Below are positions 45,437 to 55,400 of a stretch of DNA of 64,000 bases, in pieces. Below the pieces are notes generated by a model that saw only the letters and a list, made by a program, of their open reading frames with translations, was not told the DNA's origin and did no database searches. The DNA lies in contig NZ_JAIYCP010000008.1 in the NCBI RefSeq assembly GCF_027487935.1, positions 1 through 64,000 of the forward strand, given 5' to 3'. Every line of letters begins with the position of its first letter. The first letter of the stretch is position 1. The translations under genes and the position numbers were made by a program. This stretch comes from Brevundimonas sp. (GTDB lineage Bacteria > Pseudomonadota > Alphaproteobacteria > Caulobacterales > Caulobacteraceae).

Positions 45437-46312
45437 ATGTCCGACTTCGAACATGTGTTCGACAAGCCTCCTGAGGGCGCGGCCGCCGACTGGACCATCC
45501 CCCAGGACTGGGCGTCCTACACCGAGGTGGAGCATCAGACCTGGGATGTCCTCTATGCCCGGCAGATGAAGATCCTGCCCGGCCGCGCCGCCGATGTCTT
45601 CCTTCAGGGCTTGAAGGCGCTGGATCTCAACACTGGCGGTATTCCCGATTTCTCGGTGATGAACCCCAAGCTCCAGGCCCTGACCGGCTGGACCGTGGTC
45701 TGTGTGCCCGGCCTGGTGCCGGATGATGTCTTTTTCGACCACCTGGCCAACCGTCGCTTTCCCTCGGGCCAGTTCATCCGCAAGCCGGATCAGCTGGACT
45801 ATCTGCAGGAGCCCGACATTTTCCATGATGTCTTCGGCCACGTGCCGATGCTCAGCGATCCCGATTTCGCCGCCTATATGGAGGCCTATGGCAAGGGCGG
45901 GCAGCGCGCGGCCTCGCTGGGTGTGCTGCAGAACCTGGCCCGGCTGTACTGGTATACGGTCGAGTTCGGCCTGATGCAGGACGCGGACGGCCTGCGCATC
46001 TACGGGGCGGGCATTGTCTCCTCGGCGACCGAGAGCGTCTTCTCGCTGGAGGACGTGTCCCCCAACCGGCTCGGCTTTGATCTCGAGCGGGTGATGCGGA
46101 CCCTCTACCGGATCGACGACTTCCAGCAGGTCTATTTCGTCATCGATTCGATCGAACAGTTGAAGCGAGAGACCCTGCAGGATTTTGGCCCGATATACGG
46201 TCGTCTGAGGGGCGCGGACGATATTGCGATCGACGCCATACTGCCGTCCGACCGGGTCTTCACCCGCGGCACCCAGGCCTATGCGGCGCGGGGTGGGCGT
46301 TTCGCGGCGTAA
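45437..46312 (+). CDS. phhA: phenylalanine 4-monooxygenase
   Basis: A 291-residue pterin- and iron-dependent enzyme that converts phenylalanine to tyrosine. The iron ligands are in PDIFHDVFGHVPML (two histidines) and YWYTVEFGLM (glutamate). WDVLYARQMKILPGRAADVF, LTGWTVVCVPGLVPDDVFFD, NRRFPSGQFIRKPDQLDYLQ and GIVSSATESVFSL complete the bacterial monodomain pattern; no ACT regulatory domain is present. Strong ribosome site upstream. It is convergent with astB. Confidence 0.96.
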   Translation: MSDFEHVFDKPPEGAAADWTIPQDWASYTEVEHQTWDVLYARQMKILPGRAADVFLQGLKALDLNTGGIPDFSVMNPKLQALTGWTVVCVPGLVPDDVFFDHLANRRFPSGQFIRKPDQLDYLQEPDIFHDVFGHVPMLSDPDFAAYMEAYGKGGQRAASLGVLQNLARLYWYTVEFGLMQDADGLRIYGAGIVSSATESVFSLEDVSPNRLGFDLERVMRTLYRIDDFQQVYFVIDSIEQLKRETLQDFGPIYGRLRGADDIAIDAILPSDRVFTRGTQAYAARGGRFAA

Positions 46313-46430
46313 GGCCGGTCCTGACCGTCACGGCCCTGACAACAGTCTGTACGGACAGTTAGCGGGGGCGGCGAGGGCACTCAGGACCCCGCCGGCGATC
46401 AGGAACGGGTTGCTCGCCACCGTGTGCGCC

Positions 46431-47768
46431 TCAGTTTCGCTGGAACGGATAGAAGCCGCCGCCGAGACCCAGCAGGCCGGTCAGTTCATCCAGCGCGACG
46501 CGGCTCTCCTCCAGCAGGTCGGGACTGGCGAGGTCGGCGGGCGTCAGCCGGTCACGGTAGTGTCTGGCACCCCAGGCCGACAGCCGGGCGTGCAGTTCGT
46601 CGGTCAACCGCATGGCCGGGTTGGTCGCGGCCTGTTCGGCCTCGGTCAGCACCACGCGCAGACGCAGGCAGGCGGGGCCGCCGCCGTTGCGCATCGACTG
46701 GCGCACATCGACGTATTCGACCCTGCCGATCGGGCCGTTCGAAGCCGCGAGGCGTTCGGCCAAGGCATGGCTGCGGGCGTTGTCGCGGGTCTCGGTCGGG
46801 CAGATCAGGGTCAGGCGGTCCTCGCCGGGGATCCGCACAAGCATGGAGTTGAACAGATAGCTGGAGATGGCGTCTGCCAGCGGCAGGTCGGCGGAGGAGA
46901 CCTCGACGAAGGCCGGTTCGAACCGGTCCCCGGCGGCGGCGCGGATGGCGGCCTTGGTGCCGGCCGTGTCCTCGAAGGCGAGGTCGTGGAAGAACAGGGT
47001 CTCCAGCGCCCCGACGCAGACCACGTCATTGTGGAAGGTCCCGCCGGCGATGGCGGCGCGGGACTGGCGGGCCAGCACAACGCCGGACGCGCCGTGGCGG
47101 CTGGCCACCGCCTGCGAGGCCTCACGCGTCTGGCGGGCGGGGAAGGCGTCGGCCCAGGGTTCGAAGGCCTCGCGACCCCAGACCAGCAGATTGACGCCGG
47201 GCTCGCCGTGGTCGGCGCACAGGCGCACGTGGTTGGCCGCGCCCTCGTCGGCGAGGTGGGCGACGGAGGCCAGGGCGTCGTGAACGGCGAACCGGTCCGG
47301 GTCGGGGAAGAGGGCGTCCAGCGACCGCTTCGTCTGTTCGTGCTCCAGCGAGCGATGCAGGTTGGTGACCAGATTGGCGGGGGTGAAATGCACCCGTCCG
47401 TCGGCGGCGTCTGCGGACGGCGTCACCGTGGCTGCATTGGCAGCCCACATGGGCGAGGCCGAACAGGCGGCGGCGGCAAAGGTCGGCGCGTCCTTCCAGG
47501 CCTGTTCCAGCACCCGGGCGTCGGAGCCGGTGAAGCCGAGGCTGCGCAGGAAGGGGATGTTGGGCCGCTCATGCGGCGGCAGGACATATTGCGGCAGGCC
47601 GAGGTCGGCCAGCGTCTTCATCTTGTCGAGGCCCTGCAGGACCGCCGCGCGCGGGTTGGACGCCTCGCCCTTGTTCAGGCTGGAGGCGAGGTTGCCCGGC
47701 GACAGACCCGCATAGGAGTGGGTCGGGCCGATCAGGCCGTCGGCATTGGCTTCGAGGGTGGAGGTCAT
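46431..47768 (-). CDS. astB: N-succinylarginine dihydrolase
   Basis: A 445-residue enzyme of the arginine succinyltransferase pathway that releases two ammonia and CO2 from N2-succinylarginine. The N-terminus EANADGLIGPTHSYAGLSPG and KMKTLADLGLPQYVLPPHER are typical; IAGGTFHNDVVCVG contains the active-site histidine region, and MRNGGGPACLRLRVVL the nucleophilic cysteine. ATG 47768 is the start, overlapping the stop of the upstream membrane-protein gene; a longer frame to 48161 is only an artefact. It is the last gene of the cluster. Confidence 0.95.
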   Translation of the reverse strand: MTSTLEANADGLIGPTHSYAGLSPGNLASSLNKGEASNPRAAVLQGLDKMKTLADLGLPQYVLPPHERPNIPFLRSLGFTGSDARVLEQAWKDAPTFAAAACSASPMWAANAATVTPSADAADGRVHFTPANLVTNLHRSLEHEQTKRSLDALFPDPDRFAVHDALASVAHLADEGAANHVRLCADHGEPGVNLLVWGREAFEPWADAFPARQTREASQAVASRHGASGVVLARQSRAAIAGGTFHNDVVCVGALETLFFHDLAFEDTAGTKAAIRAAAGDRFEPAFVEVSSADLPLADAISSYLFNSMLVRIPGEDRLTLICPTETRDNARSHALAERLAASNGPIGRVEYVDVRQSMRNGGGPACLRLRVVLTEAEQAATNPAMRLTDELHARLSAWGARHYRDRLTPADLASPDLLEESRVALDELTGLLGLGGGFYPFQRN

Positions 47769-48133
47769 GGCGCGATCGGTGTGATTGGCAGGACTTTGAC
47801 GAGACCGAGGGTCACCAGCATCGGGAGGCCCCAAAACCAGACCAGGGCCGCCAACGCCAAGCCGGCAACTCCGAAGGCTAGGGAACGCTCTCGTCCAGGG
47901 CCAAAGAGGCCTGAGATTGAGATGACGGCGACCAGTCCGCCGAATATGGCGCACCAAACAAGGATCAAGGTGCCCATGCTCCAGTTGCCGCCCCAAGCTT
48001 TGACAACTGTGATGAATGCCGACGCGACAACAAAAATCGGGATCCAGACAGCCACAAAGCGAAGGGGATCCTTCAGACGTTCTGAAAGGGGCTCCGGACC
48101 AATTCGGCGCTTGTCGCGGAGTTGGAGGTTCAT
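47765..48133 (-). CDS. membrane protein of unknown function inside the ast cluster
   Basis: A 122-residue protein with about three membrane helices (FVAVWIPIFVVASAFITVV, LILVWCAIFGGLVAVISIS, and SLAFGVAGLALAALVWFWGL with LPMLVTLGLVKVLP). Its start overlaps the astD stop and its stop overlaps the astB start by 4 bases each, so it is coupled to both. No transporter signature is seen. Its lower G/C at some codons compared with astB and astD suggests a later insertion into the operon. Confidence 0.7.
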   Translation of the reverse strand: MNLQLRDKRRIGPEPLSERLKDPLRFVAVWIPIFVVASAFITVVKAWGGNWSMGTLILVWCAIFGGLVAVISISGLFGPGRERSLAFGVAGLALAALVWFWGLPMLVTLGLVKVLPITPIAP

Positions 48134-49548
48134 CCCCGCAACCCCTTGATCTCACCTTCAATATTCTTCACCGCCCCGGCCTCGAAACTGGCCACCGGAT
48201 AGGCGCAGTAGTCGGCGGCGTAGTAGGCGCTGGGGCGGTGATTGCCGCTGGCGCCGAGGCCTCCGAAGGGCATGTCGCCGGCGGCGCCCGTGGTCGGGCG
48301 GTTGAAATTCACGACGCCCGCGCGGATGCGGCGGATGAAGCGGTCCCAGTTCGCCGGATCGTCGCTGACCAGACCGGCGGACAGGCCGTAGCGGGTGGCG
48401 TTGGCCGCGGCGATCGCGGCGTCGAAGCTGGCGACCCGGGTCACCGACAGGAAGGGGGCGAACATCTCCTCGTCGGGCACATCCACGCCGGTGACGTCGA
48501 TGATGGCGGGCGCAACAAAGGCACCGGGCAGGTTGCCGACGGGGCCGGAGGCGCGGATCACCTTCGCGCCCGTGTCGATCCGGTCCTGCAGGGCCTTCAG
48601 CGCGGCTTCCGCTGCCTTCGCCGAGATCAGCGGTCCCGCGTAAGGCTCGGGCGTCGAATTCCACGGAGCGAGGATCAGCCGCTCGACCATGGCGTTGACC
48701 GCCTCGACGATGGCATCGCCCTGCGGCCCTTCCGGCACGATCAGGCGGCGGGCGCAGGAACAGCGCTGGCCCGTGGTGACAAAGGCGGACTGGACCACGA
48801 TCCCGGCCACGGCCTCGGCATCCGCCGCATCCCAGACCACCAGCGGATTGTTGCCGCCCAGTTCGAGGGCGAGAATGACATGCGGATCATCGGCGAATTT
48901 CCGCCGGAAATGGGCACCCGCCGCGCCCGAGCCGGTGAACATCAGGGCGTCGATGCCGCTGTCCAGCAGGGCCGCGCCCGTGTCGCGTCCGCCCTGGACG
49001 ACATTGACCACGCCGGCCGGCAGGTCCGCCTCGGCGAAGGCCTCGGCCATCAGCTGGCCGATGAGGGGCGTCTCTTCCGACGGCTTGAACACCACCGTGT
49101 CGCCGGCCAGCAGGGCCGGGACGATATGGCCGTTGGGCAGGTGGCCGGGGAAGTTGAACGGCCCCAGCACCGCCGCCACGCCATGCGGCCGGTGGCGCAG
49201 GGTTGCGTGGCCGAAGCCGGTCTCGGCCGTGCGCTCGCCGGTGCGCTCGTCATAGGCGCGGATCGAGATGTCGACCTTGCCCGCCATGGCGCCGAGCTCG
49301 GCCGTGGTCTCCCACAGGGCCTTTCCGGTCTCTCTGGAGATCGCCTCAGCCATGGCCGGGGCGCGGGCCTTCAGCACCGTCTGATAGCGTTTGACCGCAT
49401 CGATCCGGTCCTGACGCGAGCGGTCCGCCCAGTCGGGGAAGGCGGCGCGGGCGCGGTCGGAGGCGGCCTGAGCCTCGGCAGCCGAGGCGGCGGCACCCTC
49501 CCAGACGGTTTCGCCGGTGGCGGGGTCGATGGATTTGAAAGCCGTCAT
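48130..49548 (-). CDS. astD: succinylglutamate-semialdehyde dehydrogenase
   Basis: A 472-residue NAD-dependent aldehyde dehydrogenase. SIDPATGETVWEG at the N-terminus, GPFNFPGHLPNGHIVPALLA with the conserved asparagine, ALELGGNNPLVVWD with the catalytic glutamate, and FVTTGQRCSCARRLIVP with the catalytic cysteine are AstD-type. ATG 49548 is taken as start; a GTG at 49560 that overlaps the astA stop (GTGA) is an equally possible start. Acts fourth in arginine catabolism to succinate and glutamate. Confidence 0.94.
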   Translation of the reverse strand: MTAFKSIDPATGETVWEGAAASAAEAQAASDRARAAFPDWADRSRQDRIDAVKRYQTVLKARAPAMAEAISRETGKALWETTAELGAMAGKVDISIRAYDERTGERTAETGFGHATLRHRPHGVAAVLGPFNFPGHLPNGHIVPALLAGDTVVFKPSEETPLIGQLMAEAFAEADLPAGVVNVVQGGRDTGAALLDSGIDALMFTGSGAAGAHFRRKFADDPHVILALELGGNNPLVVWDAADAEAVAGIVVQSAFVTTGQRCSCARRLIVPEGPQGDAIVEAVNAMVERLILAPWNSTPEPYAGPLISAKAAEAALKALQDRIDTGAKVIRASGPVGNLPGAFVAPAIIDVTGVDVPDEEMFAPFLSVTRVASFDAAIAAANATRYGLSAGLVSDDPANWDRFIRRIRAGVVNFNRPTTGAAGDMPFGGLGASGNHRPSAYYAADYCAYPVASFEAGAVKNIEGEIKGLRG

Positions 49549-49556
49549 TTGGTCAC

Positions 49557-50564
49557 TCACGTCTTCACCCGCACGATGTCGCCCGTCTTCACCCGCAGGA
49601 CGTCCGCGGTCTCGGCTGTCAGGGTTACGACATCCCCCTCGATCGCCGCGCGCTGGCGCACCGAGCGGAAGCCGCCGACGCTGGAGGTGGAGATCAGGGC
49701 CGGCAGTTCAGCCTCCACCTCCTGCGCCACCGCCACCCTCAGGCTTCGGGCATCGCGGACGGTGCGAATGTTGTCGCGATCGCAGGTCACGGTCGGGCCG
49801 GCGTCGAAGATGTCGATCAGGCCGTTGGGGCGGAAGCCTTCGCTCTCCAGCAGGGCCATGGCGGGCACGCCCTGCGGATGGACCTTGCCGATCACGGCGC
49901 GGGCGGGCTCGGGCAGCAGGTCCATATAGATCGGGTGGCGCGGGGCCAGATCGAGGATGAACTGTTTGTCGGTCGAGCCGGTCATCCGGTCGGCCTCGTC
50001 GAAATCCATCGGGAAGAATTTGTGCGCGACATGGTCCCAGAACGGACAGGCCCCGTCCGGCGTGAAGACCCCGCGCAGCTCGGCCAGCACCGTGTCGGCG
50101 AACAAGTCAGGCTCGGCCCCGATCAGCATATAGCGTGACTGGCTCAGCAGTCGTCCGGCGCCGCCCTTGCGCCGGTCGGCCTTGAGGAACAGCGAGCCGA
50201 CCTCGCTCCAGCCCGTGCATTCGTTGACCAGCACCAGGGTCTTCTGTTCCAGCTTGATGCCGAGTGACGGCGACGACTGGGTGTTGGTCACCACCCGGAA
50301 GGAGAAGAACGGCCGGTTCAGCCCGACGGCCGCCTTGACCGAGCCGATGCCGTCGACATCGCCGGTCTCGGTCTCCTCCAGCATCAGGGTGTACCAGCGA
50401 TGGCTTGGTCCGATCTTGCCGGCAAAGCTGTCGCGGCTCAGGTCCAGCCGCTCGGCCAGCTGGTCGGGATCCTCTGGCAGGCTGGTGAAGCCCGGCCCGG
50501 ACAGGATGGCCAGCTCCAGCAGGAAGTCGAGGTCGGCGGGGCCGGCGGGACGGACGACGAGCAT
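49557..50564 (-). CDS. astA: arginine N-succinyltransferase
   Basis: A 335-residue enzyme that transfers succinyl from succinyl-CoA to arginine, the committed step of the AST pathway. VVRPAGPADLDFLLELAILS at the N-terminus, GFTSLPEDPDQLAERLDLS, NECTGWSEVGSLFLKADRRK and GGAGRLLSQSRYMLI (acyl-CoA loop), and VHPQGVPAMALLESEGF are family features. Only one astA is present here (no duplicate alpha/beta pair as in Pseudomonas). It follows the M20 peptidase gene by 4 bases. Confidence 0.95.
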   Translation of the reverse strand: MLVVRPAGPADLDFLLELAILSGPGFTSLPEDPDQLAERLDLSRDSFAGKIGPSHRWYTLMLEETETGDVDGIGSVKAAVGLNRPFFSFRVVTNTQSSPSLGIKLEQKTLVLVNECTGWSEVGSLFLKADRRKGGAGRLLSQSRYMLIGAEPDLFADTVLAELRGVFTPDGACPFWDHVAHKFFPMDFDEADRMTGSTDKQFILDLAPRHPIYMDLLPEPARAVIGKVHPQGVPAMALLESEGFRPNGLIDIFDAGPTVTCDRDNIRTVRDARSLRVAVAQEVEAELPALISTSSVGGFRSVRQRAAIEGDVVTLTAETADVLRVKTGDIVRVKT

Positions 50565-50568
50565 GGGC

Positions 50569-51819
50569 TTACATCGTCTCCAGACGCAGGGCTTTGAGTT
50601 TCAGCGCATCGATCTCGCCCGAGGCGATCTTGCACAGGATCAGGGCGCTGAGTTGGGCGCGTTCGACGAAGCTGGCGGGCCAGGCGAACTCCTGATCCGA
50701 ATGGATGTCGCCGCCGAGGACGCCGAGGGTGTCGATGTTTGGCAGGCCTGCTGCGTGCAGGTTGTTGCCTTCGCAGACGCCGCCCGAGGGCTTCCAGGCG
50801 ATCGGCTGGCCCAGCAGGGCACCGGTCTCGCGGACGGCCTCGAACAGGGCGGTCTGGCTGGCGTCCATCGGTTTGGGTGCGCGGGTCATGCCGCCGTGCA
50901 GGTCCAGCGTCAGGCCGGGGAAGGGGGGCTCGGTTGCGATCTGGCGGACCGTTTCGGCGATCCAGGCCGATGACTGGGCGTCAGGGACGCGGACGTTGAA
51001 GCGGACGACGGCATTGTCAGCCACGACGTTCAGGGCCCCGCCGCCGCTGATTTTCGCGACGTTGACGGTAACGCCTTCACGCTGGCCGTTCAGACCGTGC
51101 AGGCGGGCGGCGATCATGGCCGCGCCGGCGACTGCATTGGCCCCTTCGTGGAAGGCCCGGCCGGCGTGGGCGGCCTTGCCCGTGACGATCAGGTGGTAGT
51201 TGCCGCTGCCCTTGCGCGCACCGGCCAGGGTCCCGTCGGACAGCGCCGGCTCATAGGTCATGCCGACATGACCGCGCGCGCCCAGTTCGGCCAGAAGGGC
51301 GGCCGAGGCGGGCGAGCCGATTTCCTCATCCGGTGACAACAGGACGGTCCAGCCGACACGCGCCCGGTCCGGATGGGTCTCGAACGCTTCCAGTGCGGCC
51401 AGAAGGACAGAAATCCCGCCCTTCATGTCCGCGATGCCCGGGCCGTTCAGGGCGCCATCGGAACGGGTCGTCACGGTCTGGAAGGGGCTCCCGGCAGGGA
51501 AGACGGTGTCATAGTGGCCGGTCAGCACGACCTGGATCGGCGCGTCGGGGCGGGCGGTGATCCTCAGCGCATCGGCATGGGCCTCGCTGCGCACCGCACC
51601 GTCGTCTGTGACGGTCGTGGACGCCTGTGTCGGGATGCGCACGACCTCGGCCGGCAGGTTCCGGGCCTCGACCTCAAGCAGCGCCAGGACCCGGGCCAGA
51701 CCATCCGCATTGCGGCTGCCGGAATTCACATTCGCCCAGTCGACGGCGCGGCCGATGATGGCGGGCTCGCGCGCTGCGACATGGTCGAGCACGATCTGGT
51801 CGGGGGGTAGAATACGCAT
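50569..51819 (-). CDS. M20 family metallopeptidase (carboxypeptidase G2-like), candidate succinylglutamate desuccinylase
   Basis: A 416-residue dinuclear zinc hydrolase and the first gene of the ast cluster. Metal and catalytic motifs are VVLTGHYDTVFPAGSPF (HxD), GIADMKGGISVLLAALEAF and LLSPDEEIGSPAS (two glutamates), followed by a dimerisation domain and VCEGNNLHAAGLPNIDTLG near the end. Canonical AstE is an M14-family enzyme and is absent here; M20 enzymes such as carboxypeptidase G2 remove N-acyl groups from glutamate, so a replacement role is reasonable. ATG 51819 (MRILPPD) is taken as start. Confidence 0.87.
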   Translation of the reverse strand: MRILPPDQIVLDHVAAREPAIIGRAVDWANVNSGSRNADGLARVLALLEVEARNLPAEVVRIPTQASTTVTDDGAVRSEAHADALRITARPDAPIQVVLTGHYDTVFPAGSPFQTVTTRSDGALNGPGIADMKGGISVLLAALEAFETHPDRARVGWTVLLSPDEEIGSPASAALLAELGARGHVGMTYEPALSDGTLAGARKGSGNYHLIVTGKAAHAGRAFHEGANAVAGAAMIAARLHGLNGQREGVTVNVAKISGGGALNVVADNAVVRFNVRVPDAQSSAWIAETVRQIATEPPFPGLTLDLHGGMTRAPKPMDASQTALFEAVRETGALLGQPIAWKPSGGVCEGNNLHAAGLPNIDTLGVLGGDIHSDQEFAWPASFVERAQLSALILCKIASGEIDALKLKALRLETM

Positions 51820-51926
51820 GCATCCCAACCCTAGCGGTCCGCAGATGAAAGGTGAAGGCGAGCTGCGGGTTTCCCCTCGGCGACGAGCGAGCTAGGCTCA
51901 ACCCAACTTTGAGGAGGGACTACCCA

Positions 51927-52451
51927 ATGACTGACTGGATCAAGGCTGTGAATCCGATGGCGTCGATCACGACCGAGGCCGAGGCGATAGGCGCTTCGCG
52001 TGCCAGTGCGCTGGCGATCTTTCTCGGTGTGATCTGGGGCGCCGTCGGCGTCTATTTTCTGGTGTCCGGCGGTTCCGCCGAGATGGAGGCCGCAATGGCC
52101 GCAGCGGCCGCCGATGCGCCCGAGATGGCAGGGATGGGAGAAATCGCAGTGCAGATCGCCATCTGGAGCGCGATCGGTCTGTGCGTCATCCAACTGGTGT
52201 TGGGTCTGGTGCAATGGGCCAAGCCGAATGTCGTCATCCCGATCATCTTCGCGATCCTGGTGGCGTTCAGCCTGCTCTCCGGGCTTTTCAGCATGGTGAT
52301 GTCGGGGCAGGAAGGCGTGGCTGAAGCGGCTGCACCGGGCTGGCAGTTGTATGTCGGGCTCGTGATTTTGGTTATCCAGCTGGACCTGCACATCGCCGGC
52401 ATCCGGGGCGCGCGTGCGCTTGACCGGATCCGCCTGGCAGCCGCCCAGTAA
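51927..52451 (+). CDS. four-helix membrane protein of unknown function
   Basis: A 174-residue protein with the start ATG 51927 after GAGGAGGGA. After a short N-terminal segment (MTDWIKAVNPMASITTEAEA) there are helices ASALAIFLGVIWGAVGVYFLV, AVQIAIWSAIGLCVIQLVLGL, VIPIIFAILVAFSLLSGLFS and LYVGLVILVIQLDLHIAGI. The loop between the first two is methionine/alanine-rich. I do not recognise a family. It is divergent from the M20 peptidase gene and convergent with tamB. Confidence 0.72.
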   Translation: MTDWIKAVNPMASITTEAEAIGASRASALAIFLGVIWGAVGVYFLVSGGSAEMEAAMAAAAADAPEMAGMGEIAVQIAIWSAIGLCVIQLVLGLVQWAKPNVVIPIIFAILVAFSLLSGLFSMVMSGQEGVAEAAAPGWQLYVGLVILVIQLDLHIAGIRGARALDRIRLAAAQ

Positions 52452-52458
52452 GGCCGGA

Positions 52459-55400
52459 TCAAAGACCCGGGCGTCGGTCCTCGCGACCGGTGCCCGGTTC
52501 GCGGCTCTGCCGGCGCCAGCGGATCGAAAGACTGGCCTCGCCCTGTCCGCCGAATTTTGAACTCACCGTCAGGTTCCGGCGCACCTGCCACTCGACATTG
52601 ACCTCCGCACCGGTCTCGCCGCCGCCGATGATCTCCAGATAGACGTCGTCGGTGATGTAGCGTCCGCCGGCGACCGTCAGGCTTGACGCCTGGCCGCCGA
52701 ACGACAGCCGGTCCAGTCCGGCCAGGGTCTTCAGGTTTCCGATCACATCGAATCCGCCGCCTCCGGCCAGGGCCGCGACGCCGGCCGCCAGTTGCGCGGC
52801 CTCGAGGGGTGACAGCTGGGACGCCGAGCGTCCGAACAGGACCCGGGACAGGATTTCGTCCTGTGGCAGGGCCGGGGTCGAGGTCAGGACGATATCCGGC
52901 CGCGCTGCCGTCCCCGTGACCCGGATGGAAGCCGTCAGGGCCGGGTCTTCGCGGGTCGCCGTCAGGTTCAACCGGATCTGCTCCGGATTGGTCGAAAGGG
53001 TCACTACGCCGCGCTGGTCGAAGACGAATCGCTTGCCGGCGAAGTCATAGTCTCCCCGGACCACACGGGCCGTGCCGCTCAGGGTCGGCCGGGCGAGGGT
53101 CCCGGTCACGCGGGCGTCGACGTTCATTTCGACGTTCAGCCCGCGTCCGATGACCCGCACGTCGCCCCCCGGGGATCGCAGGGCGATATCCAGTCCGAAT
53201 TGAAGGCCGCGCTGCTGGTTCTGGTCCGCCTCGGGGACGTCGCCGCCGGGGCGGTTGATCTCGATGACATCCATGCTCACGATACCGGTCGAGCCGGGCG
53301 GATTGGCCTCTATCCGCGCCTGGTCGATGTCCATCTCGCCGGCCAGGGTGATGTTGCCCTCGGTGCCGCGGGTCACGGTCAGAAGCCCGGAGGCCCGGGC
53401 TTCGGCGACATCGTTGTCGATGATGCGGAACCGGTTGAGCAGCAGCTGGAAGCTGGATCCCGAGCCCTCTTTCAGGCCGATCCTGCCGTTGCCGCTGACG
53501 GATCCTCCTGCGCCGTCGACGGCGCTGAAACGCTCCACCAGGCCCGTCGTATCGTCGAAGCGGCTTGCGAAGGTGACATTGTCCAGCCGAACACCCGTCG
53601 CGCTGTCGCGAAAACTGCCCTGTTGCAGATCCAGACGGCCGTTGAGGCGCGGCTCCGCGATTGAACCGGCGATCGCGGCGCGGGCATTGATCTGCCCCGA
53701 GAGGGATCGCTCGCCACCGGCCAGAAGGTCCCAGATCGGCTGGATCTGTCCCTCGATGGAGACATCGCCGGACATTGGGCGCGTGCGAACGATCGCCAAC
53801 CGGAGAGGCGCAGCGGACGCCTCGACAGGCAGGGTGATGTCCGCCACGGCCCGCACCGCGTCCCCGTCTGCCGCATTGGCCTGGACGCGAAGGGTGTTGT
53901 TGACGAGCAGGGCGCTCATTGTACCGTCGACTGCGATGCCTCCGGGTGCGTCGATGCTGCGGATATCGTCGAGTGACACATTGGCCGAGCCGGACAGGTC
54001 ATCGCCGGCCCCGCGCAGCGACAGCCGGCCGGTGACCCGGCCGCGCATGTCCTGAATCAGGGAGCCGAGGTCGATGCTGGTCAGATTGGCTTCGATGATG
54101 GCCGCCCGGGAATCCTGCCGAAGTTCGGCCAGGAGCACGCCGCCACCGATGCCCAGATCGAGCCGCGCGATACGGCCATCGCCCGACAGGGCTATGACGG
54201 CGGGATTACGGGTATTGAAGGCGATTTCACGCACACGTCCGCCGCCCTCGAGGACGACGGTCTGTGAGGGGCCGCTGCGGGAATAGACTCCGCTTCCCTC
54301 GAATGACACCGGTGTGTCCCCCCCGACGTCAGCCTTGAGCGCAAACGGCAGGCGATCCAGCTTGCCGCGACCGTTGAGTTCGAAGGTGCGGAGGACCCAG
54401 TCAGAACCCGCCAGCCGCACGTTTTGCCCGGTGACGTCCAGGATCGCGGTATCGGCTCCGGTCCCATCTGTCAGACGGATTCGACCATCTGCCGTGCCCG
54501 AGGTGAGGAAGGCTCCGGCGCGCGCCGTGAAGGAGAGGTCGGCGCTTGACGGGATATTGCCCGACAAGGCGAGCGCGCCCTCGGCGGTGATTCCGCCGGC
54601 GTCCAGACTCACCCCGGTCAGCCGCAGACTGTCCCCCCCGAGGAAGAAATTCCCGCTGGCTCTTGCCGGGCCGTAGTTTGAACCGGCGGTCAGGGCGATG
54701 CGACCGTCCGAGCCGTCGTCTCCCCGCCGAAGGCTGAGGATCATCTCGGCGTCAGTCAGCATCAGTGAGCCGGCGCTCACCCTGGCGAAACGGGCGTTCA
54801 GGTCCGCGCGCGGTTCGGCCAGGGTTCCGGTCAGGGTGCCCGCGCCCGTCATTGTTCCGTCAATGGCGACCGGGCCCACGCCGAAAGGTCCGGTGGCGTT
54901 CCAGTCCATTGCGATCCGCATGACCCCGTCACCCGCAATCAGACCCCGGGCCGCAGCCGTCGCCCGGGCTCCGGTCAGCTGGGCCCGCTCAACCGCGACC
55001 TGACCTTTATCCAGTGTCCCTGTCAGTTGCAGGCGCGGCACGGACCCCAGCAAACGGTCCAGTTCCTCCATGCCGGTCGTCAGACCGCGCCCACGCCCGT
55101 CGAACCTGAGCTGCCAGGCGGCACCATTGCGGGCCATGGACGCCGAAACGGCACCGCCGAACCGGCCCCCGGCTTTCGGGTTGAGCCGTGCGGCATCGGT
55201 GATGTCGGCACGACCGCGGAAGCCGAGCCCCCCGACGAGCGTGCGCCCGCCCGACCCCGTCAGGGTCACCGCCTGGCCGGTCAGACTGACCCGCTCGAGA
55301 AGAACAGCACCGTCGGCCGGTCGCAGGGCCTCGAACGAGAGGCGCGGTGTCGCTCCCATCAGGCTGCCGACTATCCCGGCCGTTGAGCCGCCACGGGCGC

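Noticed and set aside
46224..49929. Long plus-strand frames opposite the astB and astD genes
   Set aside because: Same GC artefact; the minus-strand enzymes carry all catalytic motifs.
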